A DNA stretch of 64,000 nt from Takakia lepidozioides. Its lineage: Eukaryota; Streptophyta; Takakiopsida; Takakiales; Takakiaceae. The notes beneath the pieces are model-generated. The model was given only the letters and a program-made list of their open reading frames with translations. It had not been told where the DNA came from and ran no database searches. The position numbers were made by a program, and so were the translations under genes. The stretch covers positions 41,829,053 through 41,893,052 of the forward strand of contig CM060732.1 of assembly GCA_030704615.1 (NCBI GenBank), in the 5' to 3' direction. Numbering within the stretch: position 1 is the first letter of the stretch; every line of letters starts with the position of its first letter. This document shows positions 45,524-56,768 of this stretch, piece by piece.

Positions 45524-48500
45524 ATGGGGTCGGGCAAGCCAAAGCGAAAGCGGAACGGCCCAAAAGATGATGATCTTGGTGAGCCCGATGGGGGCGACGT
45601 GTCACCGAGGCGGCCGTTTGAGGAAGCGATGCATGTCTCCGAAAACGAGGCCGCTCAAGAGCGGGAGGAATCTGAGGAGTCGGAGCCCGAGGAATCCCTG
45701 AGAGCTCCGACCGACCAACAGATGCCTCCCATGCCGGCAGCCTTTTGGGAAGGGTTGTTGGCGCAATTTGGCGGGACGTTGAAAGACGTGTTGAAGGCGG
45801 CTAATGCCACTTCCACTAAGGCAAAATTTAAGGTGAAGCCTAAGGAACCCGACACTTTCGAGGGCGTCCGAAATCAGAAGGCACTCAACACCTGGCTCCT
45901 GGAGCTAGAGCAGTACTTCCGGGCGGCCAAGTTGAGTGACGAGGACCGGGTGAAAGTGGCTCCCACCTATTTGAGGGGCTATGCTCAACAATGGTGGCAG
46001 AAACGCCTTCACGACCGAGGTCCAACCCCGGAAACCTTGAATTGGAGTGGGTTCAAGGAATTGATGAAAAAGCAGTTTGTGCCCCTCAACGCGTCCTGGC
46101 TTGCCCGGGACAAGATGAGAAATTTGAAGCAAACAGATGACATTCGGGGATATGTCCAGGCTTTCAATGTGCTGTTGCTCGAAGTCGCGGACATGGAAAA
46201 ACCAGAAATGGTCTTCAACTTTGTGGCGGGACTGGCCCCATGGGCTAGGCGGAAGTTGGAGGAGAAGCCACCTAAGACTTTGAACGAGGCAATTGAGAGG
46301 GCTGAATGTTTCTCGGATGTCCCTAAGGGTGAAAGACAAGGCCGTACGGAGCTGAACCACAAGAAGACCCGGCGGGAAGGTGACGCCTTCCGACCGGAAA
46401 AGAAGTGGGATAGGCCACGCGGCGACAATGGCACGTGGAAATCGAAGGGATGGCCTTCACAAGTCAAGGCGGCACCCGGTGCTTCAAAAGGAAAAGCGGG
46501 TGGAGCGGCCTATGGCGGACAGAAGGCGACCTTTGATGGAGTGTGTTTCAATTGCGGGGAGCCCGGGCACATGGCCAAGAAGTGCATGAAGCCCCGGCAA
46601 TTGAACATGACTCGGGCGACCACAGAGCTGTCGGAAGATACCATCAGTCGCTTGGTGGAAGCGGTGGTCGCCAGGATTTGCAAGGTAGGCAAATTTTCTT
46701 GTGAATTGTATCAGGAAACTGGCGCCTTACGTAAAGGGAGTCAGTTATTGTTCGTGGATGGGATAATATCCGGAACTAATGTATCATTGTTGGTGGACAC
46801 AGGAGCGTCGCACTCCTTCATGACACCGGCAACGGCACCAAAGCTGGGACTCCCGACAAGTGACGTGGGGGCTTCTATTGAGGTGCGTTCTGCCAAAGGA
46901 GAACCGCAATTGGCGACGAGGTTGGCGTTCGATGTCCCTCTTCAACTGGGGAAATGGGAAGGACGTGAGAACTTCACCATTTGCGAGATCGATGGAGTGG
47001 ATCTCATTTTGGGGATAACCTTTTTGAGCAAATCCGGAGCGGTCATAGATGGCCGCAAAAGAGTAGTCACGCTACCATGTGGGGATGGTGGCGAAGTCTT
47101 ACGAGTATTGGAAACGCCCAAACCCGTGGGAGGGCGAATAAACCTTCTGTCAGCAAGGGAGTGGGCCGTGGAGGAGGCACACGAGCCCCAATTTTTGCTT
47201 TACATTAGAGAAGTGAAGGGAGAAGGCGATGGGGAGCCGAGCCCAGATTGGATCAAGGGGATTTTGGAGAGATACCAGGATGTGATGCCGGAGGATTTAC
47301 CAAGCGGCTTGCCACCGCGAAGAGGAGTTGACCACAAGATTGAGGTGATACCGGGATCAAAACCGCCTGCCAAGGCGCCCTACTGGTTGAGCCACAGAGA
47401 GTTGGTCGAGCTGAAGACTCAGCTCAAAGATCTAATGTCAAAGGGGTACATCCGGCCGAGTAAGTCACCTTACGGAGCCCCGGTGCTATTCGCAGACAAG
47501 AAGGATGGGATGCTGCGGATGTGTGTCGATTACAGGGCTTTGAATAAGGTGACTATCAAAAACCGGTATCATTTGCCAAGGATCGACAACCTTTTCGATC
47601 GGTTGGCAGGAGCGAAGTATTTCAGCCGGATCGATCTGCGCTCCGGCTATCATCAAATTCGAGTGGCGGAAGGAGATGAGGAGAAGACCGCGTACAGGAC
47701 AAGGTATGGTTCATATGAGTTCTTGGTGATGCCTTTTGGGCTCACCAATGCACCCGCGACCTTTAGCACGCTGATGAACAGCCTTTTCCAGGAGTGGTTG
47801 GATGACTTTATGATCGTGTACATCGAAGACATCTTGGTGTATTCGAAAACAAAGGAGGAGCACCTGGAGCACCTCAAAAGGGTGTTCCAGAAATTGCGGG
47901 AAGGGAAGCTGTATGCCAAAGCTTCAAAGTGCGAATTCGGGGTCACAAAAGTGGAGTTCCTGGGGTATGTGATTACACAGGATGGGATCAAAATGGATGA
48001 CAGAAAGGTGAAGGCGATCTTGGATTGGGAGCCTCCGACTTCGGTCCCGGGAGTGCGATCCTTCCTAGGACTCGCCTCCTATTACCGGAAGTATGTGAGA
48101 AATTTCACCAAGATCGCGGGGCCGTTGTCAGACCTTCTGTGTAAATCCAAAGTCTGGGTATGGAACACCTTGTGTGGCCAAGCTTTTGCTGAATTGAAGC
48201 AGCGGATGGCGGAAGCTCCAGTCTTGAAAATCCCGGAGTTCGATCGGCCGTTCGAGATTCATACAGATGCGTCGGACTTTGCGATTGGGGGTGTACTGAT
48301 GCAAGATGGACGTCCAGTGGCTTACGAAAGTAAGAAACTGAACGAAGTGGAGCGACGGTGGCCGACGCACGAGAAAGAGATGAAGGCGGTGGTGCACTGT
48401 CTTGAGCTTTGGCGCCACTATGTTGGTTCCAACCCAGTGAAGGTGTTCACGGACAATGTTACGGTGAAGTATTTTGCCACGCAGCCCAAGTTGTCCCCAA

Positions 48501-49816
48501 AACAACTTAGGTGGCAAGATACTTTGGCGGTGTTTGACGTGGATATCCAGTACAAACCGGGAAGTGACAATGTGGTGGCCGATGCTTTAAGTAGAAAGCA
48601 GCAGCTCCTGTTGGTGTACAGGGGCGAGACGGCGCTCCAAAGGGAGATCCGGAAGGCTTGCCAGAAGGATGAGCTGGCGAAGTCCGTGATGCAGGACTTG
48701 AGGAGGGGGGTTAAATCGCAATTCCACTTGCAAAATGGACTGCTCCGGTATAAGCAAAAGCGTCTCTACGTGCCGAAGGGAGGGATCAGAGATAGTCTCT
48801 TGAGAGAATGCCATGATAGCCCGCTTGCGGGCCACGGTGGAGCCAAGCGCACTGCGGCACTCTTGAAGAAAGAGTATTTCTGGCCCAAACTGAGGGAGGA
48901 GGCAGAGGAGTATGTCAAGACATGCACCACATGCCAACAAAACCGGAGCGAGTACAAAAAGCAAGCGGGGCTGTTACAACCCTTGCCGATTCCAGAGGGG
49001 ACTTGGGAAAACGTCTCGATGGATTTCATGACTGCTATGCCGCTGTCAAAAGGATTCGATGCAATCATGGTGGTGGTGGATAGGTTCAGTAAAATGGGCC
49101 ATTTCATCCCCACCAAGGAGATGGCAACGGCGCAAGAGACAGGGCGACTTTACTTCGCCCATGTCTTAAAACATCATGGAGTCCCGAAGGATATTGTCTC
49201 GGACCGCGATCCAAAGTTTACGAGTAAATTTTGGATGACACTTTGGAAGAAGATGGGGACGAGGCTGAAGATGAGCACCGCCTTCCGACCTACGACCGAC
49301 TGCCAAACGGAAAGAGTGAATTCCGTAGTGAAGCAGATGTTGCGGAATTACGTGTCGGCAGACCAATCAGACTGGGTGGAACACTTAGACGCGGTAGAGT
49401 TCTGTTATAATAACACAAAACACTTCGCAACGGGAGTTTCCCCTTTCGTATTGGTCTATGGAAAAGCACCTCTGGTGCCGACAAGTTGGGCCGCCCAGGA
49501 CGTTGAGGAACCGGCAGTAGCGGCGGTACTGGAAGAACGCGAGCGTTTGTTGAAGCTCGCAAAATACAACATTGCCAAAGCGAGGAAACGGTATGAAAGG
49601 CAGGCGAATCGGAAGCGGAGGGAAGTGAAGTTTGAGGCAGGCACGGAGGTCTGGTTGAACATCAAGAATTTCCGACTACCTCCGGAAGTGAGTCCAAAAT
49701 TCGTACCTCCGTATGCGGGACCCTTTCGCATCCGGAAGGTTATGAATGAGGATGTGTATGATTTGGAGCTGCCGGCAAACAGCAAGGTGTATCCAGTATT
49801 CCACGTCTCTCTTTGA
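45524..49816 (+). CDS. Gag-Pol polyprotein of the chromovirus
   Basis: One uninterrupted frame of 1,430 codons from the ATG at 45524; an earlier TTG lies in the primer-binding site and is unlikely to be used. Order: Gag with an acidic N-terminus; CCHC zinc knuckle [14 protein letters not shown] (about residue 340); protease [11 protein letters not shown] (about 421); RT with [21 protein letters not shown] and the active-site box YIEDIL (about 765); RNase H with [11 protein letters not shown] and a VADALSRK end; integrase with an HHCC zinc region (about 1090-1140), VSMDF, SDRDPKF and TDCQTERVN; and a GPF-type C-terminal module (YAGPFRI). The RT box normally reads Y-x-D-D; here the first Asp is Glu. 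The frame ends at 49816 just before the expected link to the chromodomain. Confidence 0.95.
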   Translation: MGSGKPKRKRNGPKDDDLGEPDGGDVSPRRPFEEAMHVSENEAAQEREESEESEPEESLRAPTDQQMPPMPAAFWEGLLAQFGGTLKDVLKAANATSTKAKFKVKPKEPDTFEGVRNQKALNTWLLELEQYFRAAKLSDEDRVKVAPTYLRGYAQQWWQKRLHDRGPTPETLNWSGFKELMKKQFVPLNASWLARDKMRNLKQTDDIRGYVQAFNVLLLEVADMEKPEMVFNFVAGLAPWARRKLEEKPPKTLNEAIERAECFSDVPKGERQGRTELNHKKTRREGDAFRPEKKWDRPRGDNGTWKSKGWPSQVKAAPGASKGKAGGAAYGGQKATFDGVCFNCGEPGHMAKKCMKPRQLNMTRATTELSEDTISRLVEAVVARICKVGKFSCELYQETGALRKGSQLLFVDGIISGTNVSLLVDTGASHSFMTPATAPKLGLPTSDVGASIEVRSAKGEPQLATRLAFDVPLQLGKWEGRENFTICEIDGVDLILGITFLSKSGAVIDGRKRVVTLPCGDGGEVLRVLETPKPVGGRINLLSAREWAVEEAHEPQFLLYIREVKGEGDGEPSPDWIKGILERYQDVMPEDLPSGLPPRRGVDHKIEVIPGSKPPAKAPYWLSHRELVELKTQLKDLMSKGYIRPSKSPYGAPVLFADKKDGMLRMCVDYRALNKVTIKNRYHLPRIDNLFDRLAGAKYFSRIDLRSGYHQIRVAEGDEEKTAYRTRYGSYEFLVMPFGLTNAPATFSTLMNSLFQEWLDDFMIVYIEDILVYSKTKEEHLEHLKRVFQKLREGKLYAKASKCEFGVTKVEFLGYVITQDGIKMDDRKVKAILDWEPPTSVPGVRSFLGLASYYRKYVRNFTKIAGPLSDLLCKSKVWVWNTLCGQAFAELKQRMAEAPVLKIPEFDRPFEIHTDASDFAIGGVLMQDGRPVAYESKKLNEVERRWPTHEKEMKAVVHCLELWRHYVGSNPVKVFTDNVTVKYFATQPKLSPKQLRWQDTLAVFDVDIQYKPGSDNVVADALSRKQQLLLVYRGETALQREIRKACQKDELAKSVMQDLRRGVKSQFHLQNGLLRYKQKRLYVPKGGIRDSLLRECHDSPLAGHGGAKRTAALLKKEYFWPKLREEAEEYVKTCTTCQQNRSEYKKQAGLLQPLPIPEGTWENVSMDFMTAMPLSKGFDAIMVVVDRFSKMGHFIPTKEMATAQETGRLYFAHVLKHHGVPKDIVSDRDPKFTSKFWMTLWKKMGTRLKMSTAFRPTTDCQTERVNSVVKQMLRNYVSADQSDWVEHLDAVEFCYNNTKHFATGVSPFVLVYGKAPLVPTSWAAQDVEEPAVAAVLEERERLLKLAKYNIAKARKRYERQANRKRREVKFEAGTEVWLNIKNFRLPPEVSPKFVPPYAGPFRIRKVMNEDVYDLELPANSKVYPVFHVSL

Positions 49817-50085
49817 AGCCTTACTTCAAAGATGAAGTGCATCCGAATCGGCATCAAGTGTTGCGTCTGCCACATGTGCTGTTGGATCATGAAAATGAAC
49901 CTGAATACGAGGTGGAGGCAGTACTTAAGTCGAGGAGGTTCAAGAACCGAGAAACGGAGTATCTCGTCAAATGGAAGGGCTATCATCATGTGGAGGCATC
50001 TTGGGTGCGTGCCTCAGAAATGGGAAACGCATCCGAGGCGGTTGCAGTTTTCGAAGGGCGACCTCAAAAGCGGAAGAAGCGTTGA
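49813..50085 (+). pseudogene. Chromodomain segment of the chromovirus, out of frame
   Basis: Ninety codons in the -1 frame relative to gag-pol, starting where the polyprotein stops. It holds a chromodomain with YEVEAVL, YLVKWKGY and ASWVRASEM, which in chromoviruses guides integration to particular chromatin. In intact relatives it is fused to the integrase C-terminus. The frame change is most simply a one-base loss, although a -1 ribosomal shift cannot be excluded by sequence alone. Confidence 0.85.
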
Positions 50086-50991
50086 TGGGGACATCAACCT
50101 TGGAGCGTGGGGGAAGAAATGCATGCTTAGCCCGGCTTAGCTAGCTCAGGAATCCGATTGTAAAAACTTGTATTGTACAAAAATTTGTTATAAAGGAAAT
50201 GGGTTCCAAATGTTGTGTGTCCTATTTTGTTTGGAATGGTGATGCATGGTGTGGTTGGCTAGTGTGTAGAATGCATGCTAGCTCACAAAAGTGGGAGAGG
50301 TAAATTGGGTTAATCGTGTGTTTGCGCAGTGCCGAAATCGGGTGACTCTCATCCAAGGGGCGAGGAAACATGCGCATTCTTTGGGAGTTCACGTGCTAGT
50401 ACGCACCTGGCGCATGCGCGTACTATAACTACGCTACCGAGGTGGTTGCCTTGTAGTGCGGGCTAACGCGGAAGCTATGTGCTTCCGTTCACGTACTATA
50501 ATCGTGTAGCCTCGGGACGAAGTCGTAGTGCGGCTTCGACGTGTTCCCGTACCTCAGGCCAGCATTCCAAGACGGACCCAATTGTAGTGATTGGGGCGCA
50601 CGGTTGGTTCAAGGTTATCTTCCTAGTCAAAGGGGGTTCGAGGTGAACCCTTGCGCAAAGTGATGCCAAAAGCGGCATCAGGAGCGATCGCAAGCAATGT
50701 TGTTGCAGTAAGGCGATTCGATCCTCGGGGAGGATCGTTCCTTGACCTTGAAGAAGGCCAAGAAGAGTGCACTGGGAGGAGCTTGAGAGGCTCCACCCCT
50801 GGCCGGGACTTGGAGGAAGTCGGCCGAACTAGCTAGTGGAGAGTAGAGTCAAGTGTGGGGTTTGGTTCTTTGCCATGGGACGCCATGGTACGGAAACAAA
50901 CTCCTTGATGTGGGATGCCACAACTTGGATGTTCGTTTCTACAAAATGGACAAGTCGATGAGGACATCGACTCCCTATTGGTAGGGGTGTG
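50086..50991 (+). other. 3' untranslated part of the chromovirus
   Basis: About 0.9 kb without coding sequence between the chromodomain and the 3' LTR. A short purine patch (GGTAGGGGTG) just before 50992 may be the polypurine tract but is weak. Confidence 0.6.
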
Positions 50992-51717
50992 TGTCGCGGT
51001 CCTTTGCCTTGATTGCAGGGGGTCGGGACACATGAGGGGCTGCCCCTGTGGTGGGGGCAGCGGCAGCGATAGGTATGGGGGGCTGAAGCACCCTTGAGTG
51101 CCCAAGGCACTCAAGGAGGCAGAGGCGCTCACTAGGTGGAGCCCCGCACACCGGGTTGCGGTGGGGGTGGCTCCACAAGGGGTGGTGGTAGCTTAGCGGG
51201 ACTTAGTGGGGGTGGCATAGGACTCACCATGGGGGCGGAGACCTCGTGGTGGGAGTCGTGGGGAGTCTTGGGACTCATCACGGTCCATAGGGGCCGTGGT
51301 GAGTGGGCCAAGACTCACCGCGACTCATCACCGGGAGTCGAGGGTTTTCGTGGTGGTTCACCATAAAATGACATGGCTGGTTGTGAAACCCCCGCGGACA
51401 GCTACAAAAGTATATATAGGGAGTAGTAACCCCGAGAACGGTGCAAGCCCGTTGGTGACCAAAAACTAGTGAGTAAGCGAGCGAGCCGGAAAGCGACCAA
51501 AGAGTGGGGAGCTGTTCTGAACTGCCAACTACCAAAGGGAATTCCCGCTGGTTCCAAATCGGTGGAGGGTTCTTTGGGAGTTCAAAGGGGGACCGTTATG
51601 CCCCGGTGAGCAGCCGAAGCTCCAAGTTGGTCCGGCGGCCAGGTTGGGAGTTAGTGGCGCGCATCAAGCTAGCAACTATGACTTGAAAAGGAGCTTACCG
51701 AAGTGAGGTGCGCGACA
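50992..51717 (+). repeat. 3' LTR
   Basis: About 98 per cent identical to the 5' LTR. Right target duplication TAGGA follows directly. Confidence 0.96.
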
Positions 51718-52020
51718 TAGGACTCAAGTAGGAAATCCCTTTTCTCGTAATCTCTGCATATAAACAGCTTAGGATGGGTTCATTTTTTTTCAGGGTAATG
51801 AGTATGAAGGCTAGCAACAACATCACTAGAGGAATTTTGGTTCCCTCAAAAATTGGGACACGTTTGGGGCGATTTGGGGGTCCCATGCTAGAAATGGCCA
51901 TTTTTACCTCTTATTTTCCCGTACAAAGCAACCATTGTGAATTTATGGAATTTGGCTCTAGGTTTTTGGGTGGACATGTTGTAGGTACCATATAATCAGA
52001 ATCTGGGTAGCTTGTATCAA

Positions 52021-52085
52021 ATTTTCTTTTTTTTTAAGAAAGGGGATAGAGGCTTTTTTAATCAAATTAATAAATAAAAGGTGTC
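52021..52085 (-). repeat. Poly-A retroposon tail, minus orientation
   Basis: TTTTTTTTTAAGAAAGGGGA then TAGAGGC and an AT-rich end; same family as the tail at 35776. Confidence 0.55.
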
Positions 52086-52539
52086 ACACTAGTGGAAAAA
52101 ATAAGCACTGTAGGGGCCGTGACTCCCCCGTTACCCTAGCTAACAAAGCGAAAACGATAGAGAGCAGAGGTGAGTGGGGGGAAGCAGTGAGAAGGGGAGT
52201 GTCAAGAAGGGAGATGCATCTATGAGAAGATGAGGGGTGAAGTGATAAATTCTAGCAAGGAAGGGAGTATTGTCATGTAGTATATGTGAGTTTTGTTCCA
52301 TCTTCGAGGGAGCTGAAGATGATTCGCAGGAATAAAGAGAAGTACTTGGCAGTGAACTGGCAGAGCAGCTTACAGGTATCAGAATTTCAACTGAGTTTAA
52401 AACTTTGGATCTCTAGCTCTCTTGTGATGCCAATTGAAGTCGTCCTCTTCCCCCTCACCAGGGGACCTCCCATTGAGGGGGGATGGGTTCTTGCCAGTGA
52501 GAATATAAGTCAGAAAGACCGGAGCCGAGCATGTTGTTT

Positions 52540-53240
52540 TTGCCCTAGGACTTATGGAAATCTTGGAGCAACTTCCTCCCCTGTTGCTCAGAATCTAAGA
52601 CCAAGTGCAATTTCCTATGTATCCAAGTGCGTCTCCCATGTCGAGACCCATCTAAGCCCAAATGCCATCTTTAAAAAATGCATTCAAGTGCATCTCCCAA
52701 CCACTGCCACCGGCACTCGGCTCCTCACCCCCAGTGAATTCACCCTGAAATACTCCAGAGCCACAACCAAGACCTGCCAGCTTCTCCTCTACCTCCGTAT
52801 CTTATTTTGCCACCCATCTGCCTCATGCACCCTGGTGGCGGGCTCCACACCCAGAAAGCTCTTCAATGGGCTCACTTACCGGCCCACACCATCTGTCACT
52901 ATCCTCATACTCACACATTAGCGCTCGCCAGACAACCCCCACCCCTTACTACAACTCCTACTGGGCACCACACTTCTAGCCTCCATTGAACCAGACCAGC
53001 TTAAATACTCTCACAACCCACCCTTCCCCAAATATATCTTCAGCATGCAGAACCCACCCTCACTCTAGTCCTACATGTCCAACACACATCCTCCCCCCCC
53101 CATACCACATACACTGATGAGCTCGCCCACCTTGACCATATACTTACACATACTCATGGTTCACGGTCACCGTTGGCCTAACCCTACTCCTTACTCCCCA
53201 CCCCATAGTCCAACTACCCCTTCAACCATACCAGCTCCCA
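52540..53240 (+). pseudogene. Possible degraded LINE sequence
   Basis: Proline- and histidine-rich open stretches (for example LLGTTLLASIEPDQLKYSHN, about 52950-53010) resemble the poorly conserved part of LINE ORF2 between RT and RNase H. They are in the same orientation as the RNase H domain at 54779. No RT motif is left, so the assignment is weak. Confidence 0.3.
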
Positions 53241-53369
53241 AAATCAACCTAGGCAAAGCCTGGATCAGAGCGTCCCCGCGTCCTCTTCTTGCCCCTTTAA
53301 CCACACGGGACATCCCCCCACCATACCACCAAATTATGCTCCTGAAATATCTCTCGACGGGGATGCCTC

Positions 53370-54770
53370 CGCGTAAGCCTGGCCGCGTGAGCGCAGTCAG
53401 GCTCACGCCACATCAGCAGTTCTCGCCACGTTGGTTCACGGGTGTCACGACACGTCAACAGTCCTCGCGTGTGGTCGATGCCACGTCACGTCATACCATG
53501 TCATTTCCATAGGCACGGATCTATAACTGCGGACAGAATAGGCAGAACGGGGGAATGCTAGATTGTGAGCCCAGAGGCGTGAGGTAGGTGCTTATTTCCA
53601 CGGAATGATTTACCCTTTCCAGTCATTGCAGATTTACCCTTCCCACCGCCGCCCCTCGTGTCATAAACTGCGATTTGATAGGTATACAATTGCCGAAGTG
53701 AGACCTTTATCCCTCCCATGAAATGGAGAATGAGTGTGTTAGTTTCAACAAACTTTTGTATCAGTCGATAACAAGGTGTAGTAGCAGTTCCCAGTGCAGA
53801 TCCCCAACCCTCAAAGTTAGCCGGAGTGGAATTGAGGCTTTCCTACGTAAAAATCGCCCAGATAGAATAGACTGATTTAGATATGGTCTACATACTAAGC
53901 CCTTGCATGTTTGGAAATCAAGTATCAAGTATCAAACAGAGGTGATGATCGTCGACGATCATCACAACTACCCAAATGCCAAAACAGAACAGAAGTGATG
54001 ATCGGCACCAATCATCATGTTTTTTTTTTTTTCCCGTATTATTCCAAAAAAAAATTGCTCTAGTTTGGCATTTTGGTAGAGGTCGTGATGATCGTCGACG
54101 ATCATCACTTCTACTCTGTTTTGGCTGTGCTCTGTGTGGCAAGTTTTTAGAACTCATGCATCAGGGGAAACCTTTTGCTAAACTCGTAAGCTCGGTTCAC
54201 TCAGACCTTTTGTCCTTGTCCCGTAAGGCGTTCCGCATGGTTGGGGGAAGGTGTTTGCATCTGTGCCCTCTGGTTGGATGTTATTTTCCTATTATTTGGT
54301 CTTCCATCTCGGTCTACCGTGTATCTCTGCTGTGTCGCTATGTACTGCAGGGTTCTTTTTGATACCGTGATCCCTCTTCTCTTCGTTATTTGGGGAGGAA
54401 GCAGGGTCTTCCTGGGTCAGCCTCTATGAACTCTTTGTAATTGTTATTGTAAAACTTACAATTGTAATTGTAGAATGTTGTGGAATGTATGCCACAGTTT
54501 TAGGCTTATTTCCCATTTTGGGTATTTTGGGTATTTTGATGGTATTCTTGATGGTATTTTGATTTCATGTTGCCTAAGTTCATCCCACGGTCATAGGCAC
54601 TGTATGTTTCTATTGACGTGGCGGATGCTGATGTGGCGCCACGTCAGCATTCGACACCATGGCAACCTGCTGGCATCACGCACACGTCCACGCCACGTCA
54701 CCAGTGTGTGAGCGTACGCTCACACGCTCACGCGCGAGGCTCACGCGGTTGCGTTGTTGTCCCTTGACCC
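53370..54770. mobile_element. Probable nested insertion with GTGAGC/GCTCAC ends
   Basis: The left border carries CCGCGTGAGCGCAGTCAGG and CTCACGCC; the right border (54700-54755) carries GCTCACACGCTCACGCG and GGCTCACGCGG. The ends are inverted with respect to each other around a CGCGTGAGC core. The insertion separates the two LINE-like segments. Related sequence is at about 33650-33690. No transposase is seen and the exact ends are uncertain. Confidence 0.4.
53938..54127. repeat. Foldback element with two copies of a 24-bp palindrome
   Basis: A perfect palindrome, GTGATGATCGTC joined to its complement, occurs at 53942-53965 and again at 54085-54108. The surrounding arms are also inverted copies of each other: TGCCAAAACAGAACAG on the left and CTCTGTTTTGGC with TTTGGCATTTTGGTAG on the right. 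The centre is a T/A-rich run. Confidence 0.8.
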
Positions 54771-54778
54771 ACTGATAC

Positions 54779-55429
54779 TATACTAATGGTTCCATCACAA
54801 GATCCAACATCGGGTACATCGTATATCACGCTGCCACGAACCAGGGCACGGCCTTTAGACTCCCCGAGCATGCCACCATACTTCAGGCTGAGCTCATGGC
54901 CTTTAGACTCCCCGAGCATGCCACCATACTTCAGGCTGAGCTCATGGGCATCTGTGAAGCTCTCTCCCAATTATCTTCATTTTCCCCTCCACACTATATC
55001 TTTATGGATAGCCTCACATTGTTTTTTCTTATCTGTAACCACCTTTCTTGCCCTTCCTCACATCATCATCATCACCTAGATCGCAACTTTATTACAGCCA
55101 TAGCCGGACTAGCCATATCCATGGGCCAACCCATCCACTTTCTAAAATTTCGCTCACACACTGGTATTGCTGGTAACGAGGCGGCTGACCTCCTTGCTCA
55201 AATTGACGCTCTTAAGCCCTTTGTTGACCCCACCAATGATCATATTCATATTGCGCATACCCATCCATTCTGGCTTGTACACCCCATCCCAAACCCCCCT
55301 AATCCCAAACTCGTCCGTAACCTCCTCACCGTCCTCACTAGGAAAGCCAATCTACAAGTTGTGACATCTATGAGCCACACCAAAGTCCACATTCAAAAAA
55401 TGGATACAATCCACAATACTCCATCATAA
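54779..55429 (+). pseudogene. LINE RNase H domain, degenerate
   Basis: Continuous frame from YTNGSITRSNIG through TAFRLPEHATILQAEL, IFMDSLTLFFL and RSHTGIAGNEAADLLAQ. This is the RNase H domain of plant LINEs. The first catalytic Asp (usually Y-T-D-G-S) is Asn. A 48-bp in-frame tandem duplication at 54851-54898 and 54899-54946 repeats AFRLPEHATILQAELM, so the helix is duplicated. Both argue that the copy is dead. Confidence 0.85.
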
Positions 55430-55990
55430 ATTGTCAAACTATTTCTGGCACTCCAAAACTGCGTAAGGGGACTAGTCATGGCCATAAACCGTGTTTACGT
55501 TGGTGGCCCATATATTGAGCGTATCAAAATTTAAGTGTTTGTGTAATTGCCCTCTATGCTTATTTACTCATCATGTTAGAGATACATGGCCGCATCTCCT
55601 CAGCCAATTTACCCACCCGGTCATTCATGATCTACATATAACCCGTCATAACCATGCAGTCTGGCACATCCACAAACTCCTTATGCAACGCTTCGAAACT
55701 CGTTGGTCCTCATTCATAAATGCAGGCACATACTAAGGCGAGCCCCCAGCCCATACTGTCCCGCTGTGGTTACTCCCATGCACTTGCCTGCGCCCCCTTG
55801 CACTTGCCCTACCGAACTATGTCGTGATATCCTGCTTGTACATGGCCTACCCATTAATACCCCCTGCCCACCTCCCCATCCCTACATATTACCATTTACT
55901 TTATCGAATTCACATACTGCCATGATCGCTAACCCCACCTCCTCCATCCTAGAAAAATGACAAAAGTATGCACTACTTATTCTTGGTATC
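55430..55990 (+). pseudogene. LINE C-terminal cysteine-histidine region, frameshifted
   Basis: Encodes CLCNCPLCLFTHHVRDTWPH and ITRHNHAVWHIHKLL, which resemble the Cys/His-rich end of plant LINE ORF2, followed in another frame by RDILLVHGLPINTPC. Stops and frameshifts separate it from the RNase H frame. Confidence 0.6.
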
Positions 55991-56468
55991 CGTCGTAGAG
56001 GCTAGAGCACTGGCCCACTCTCCGTCATTTCGGCCGGTACTCCATAATGCTAGCATCGCTACATTGCTTCCTTCGAAACGGGCATGAATGTTTTTTGTTT
56101 GTTTTATATTTGATGTTGCACTTGGAGGAATTGCCCTGGCCGCAAGGAAACAGCTCTCTCGGAGATACATCTGGAGGGTACCGATGAGCACATTTCTTTC
56201 ATTTGCTGGAGCCTGTAGGGACTTAGATCCTGAGAGAGAGAAAGTGATGCCTGCAGGATTGAACCCTGAACAATGTCTGCAGGAGGGTTTCTATACCGGA
56301 CGCCACTGACAAAAAGAATTAGGAGTCTTCTTGTGGGAACCATAGACCCATTTTCGGTAGCCTGGCTGCTCCATGCATGAGGGGTCTCTCATGGAGCAGT
56401 GAAGAACCATAAGGATAAGCAAATCTTCAGACTGATCTTCGGTATGGGATATTTTGGGAGTGATCAAG
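55991..56468. other. Spacer, nothing recognised
   Basis: About 0.5 kb without recognised sequence. Confidence 0.35.
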
Positions 56469-56768
56469 TCAGAGAACTCCCTTCTCCATGTGTTTCTTTA
56501 GTTTACTCGTTTGGGCCTTTGACTCTGGAGGTGGCCTGAACGATATTTGAGCTGCCCACTGGCGAGTTGGGCGCGGTCTCCTGTTCCATCCATCCTGAAA
56601 ATTGGCTATGAAGTGTTGAGAGTTTTCTTCTTTCATCTTGAGATATAATCTGCTCATGTTCTCTCCTTTTGTGGCTCCATTTATACTGGCCTGGAGCACT
56701 AGGGAAGCAGCCCTTGACTTCTTCTCACTGTCTTCATACTTCAAGGCAAGTATTTGACGAATAAAGCT
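56469..56768 (-). CDS. Exon-like open frame, unknown (terminal exon?)
   Basis: Minus-strand frame that begins after CACACAG at about 56762 or slightly upstream and ends at TGA 56471-56469. It reads SFIRQILALKYEDSEKKSRA, later NFQDGWNRRPRPTRQWAAQI and KLKKHMEKGVL. Charged, helical in the first half, with good acceptor consensus. It looks like a real last exon, but I do not recognise the family and could not connect it to upstream exons. Confidence 0.35.
   Translation of the reverse strand, partial: SFIRQILALKYEDSEKKSRAASLVLQASINGATKGENMSRLYLKMKEENSQHFIANFQDGWNRRPRPTRQWAAQISFRPPPESKAQTSKLKKHMEKGVL

Larger units (their letters stand above)
44742..51717 (+). mobile_element. Full-length Ty3/gypsy chromovirus LTR retrotransposon
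   Basis: A 6,976-bp element bounded by LTRs of 727 and 726 bp that begin TGTCGCGG and end GTGCGCGACA. The flanking pentamer TAGGA (44737-44741 and 51718-51722) is an exact target-site duplication. Between the LTRs lie a primer-binding site, one gag-pol frame, and a chromodomain in a shifted frame. The domain order protease, RT, RNase H, integrase, chromodomain defines a chromovirus. I count about 13 substitutions and one indel between the LTRs, near 1.8 per cent, so the insertion is fairly young. A clade within chromoviruses cannot be given without a tree. Confidence 0.97.

Noticed and set aside
45655-49989. Long minus-strand frames across the retrotransposon
   Set aside because: They are shadows of the gag-pol frame on the other strand; the plus frame has all the domains.
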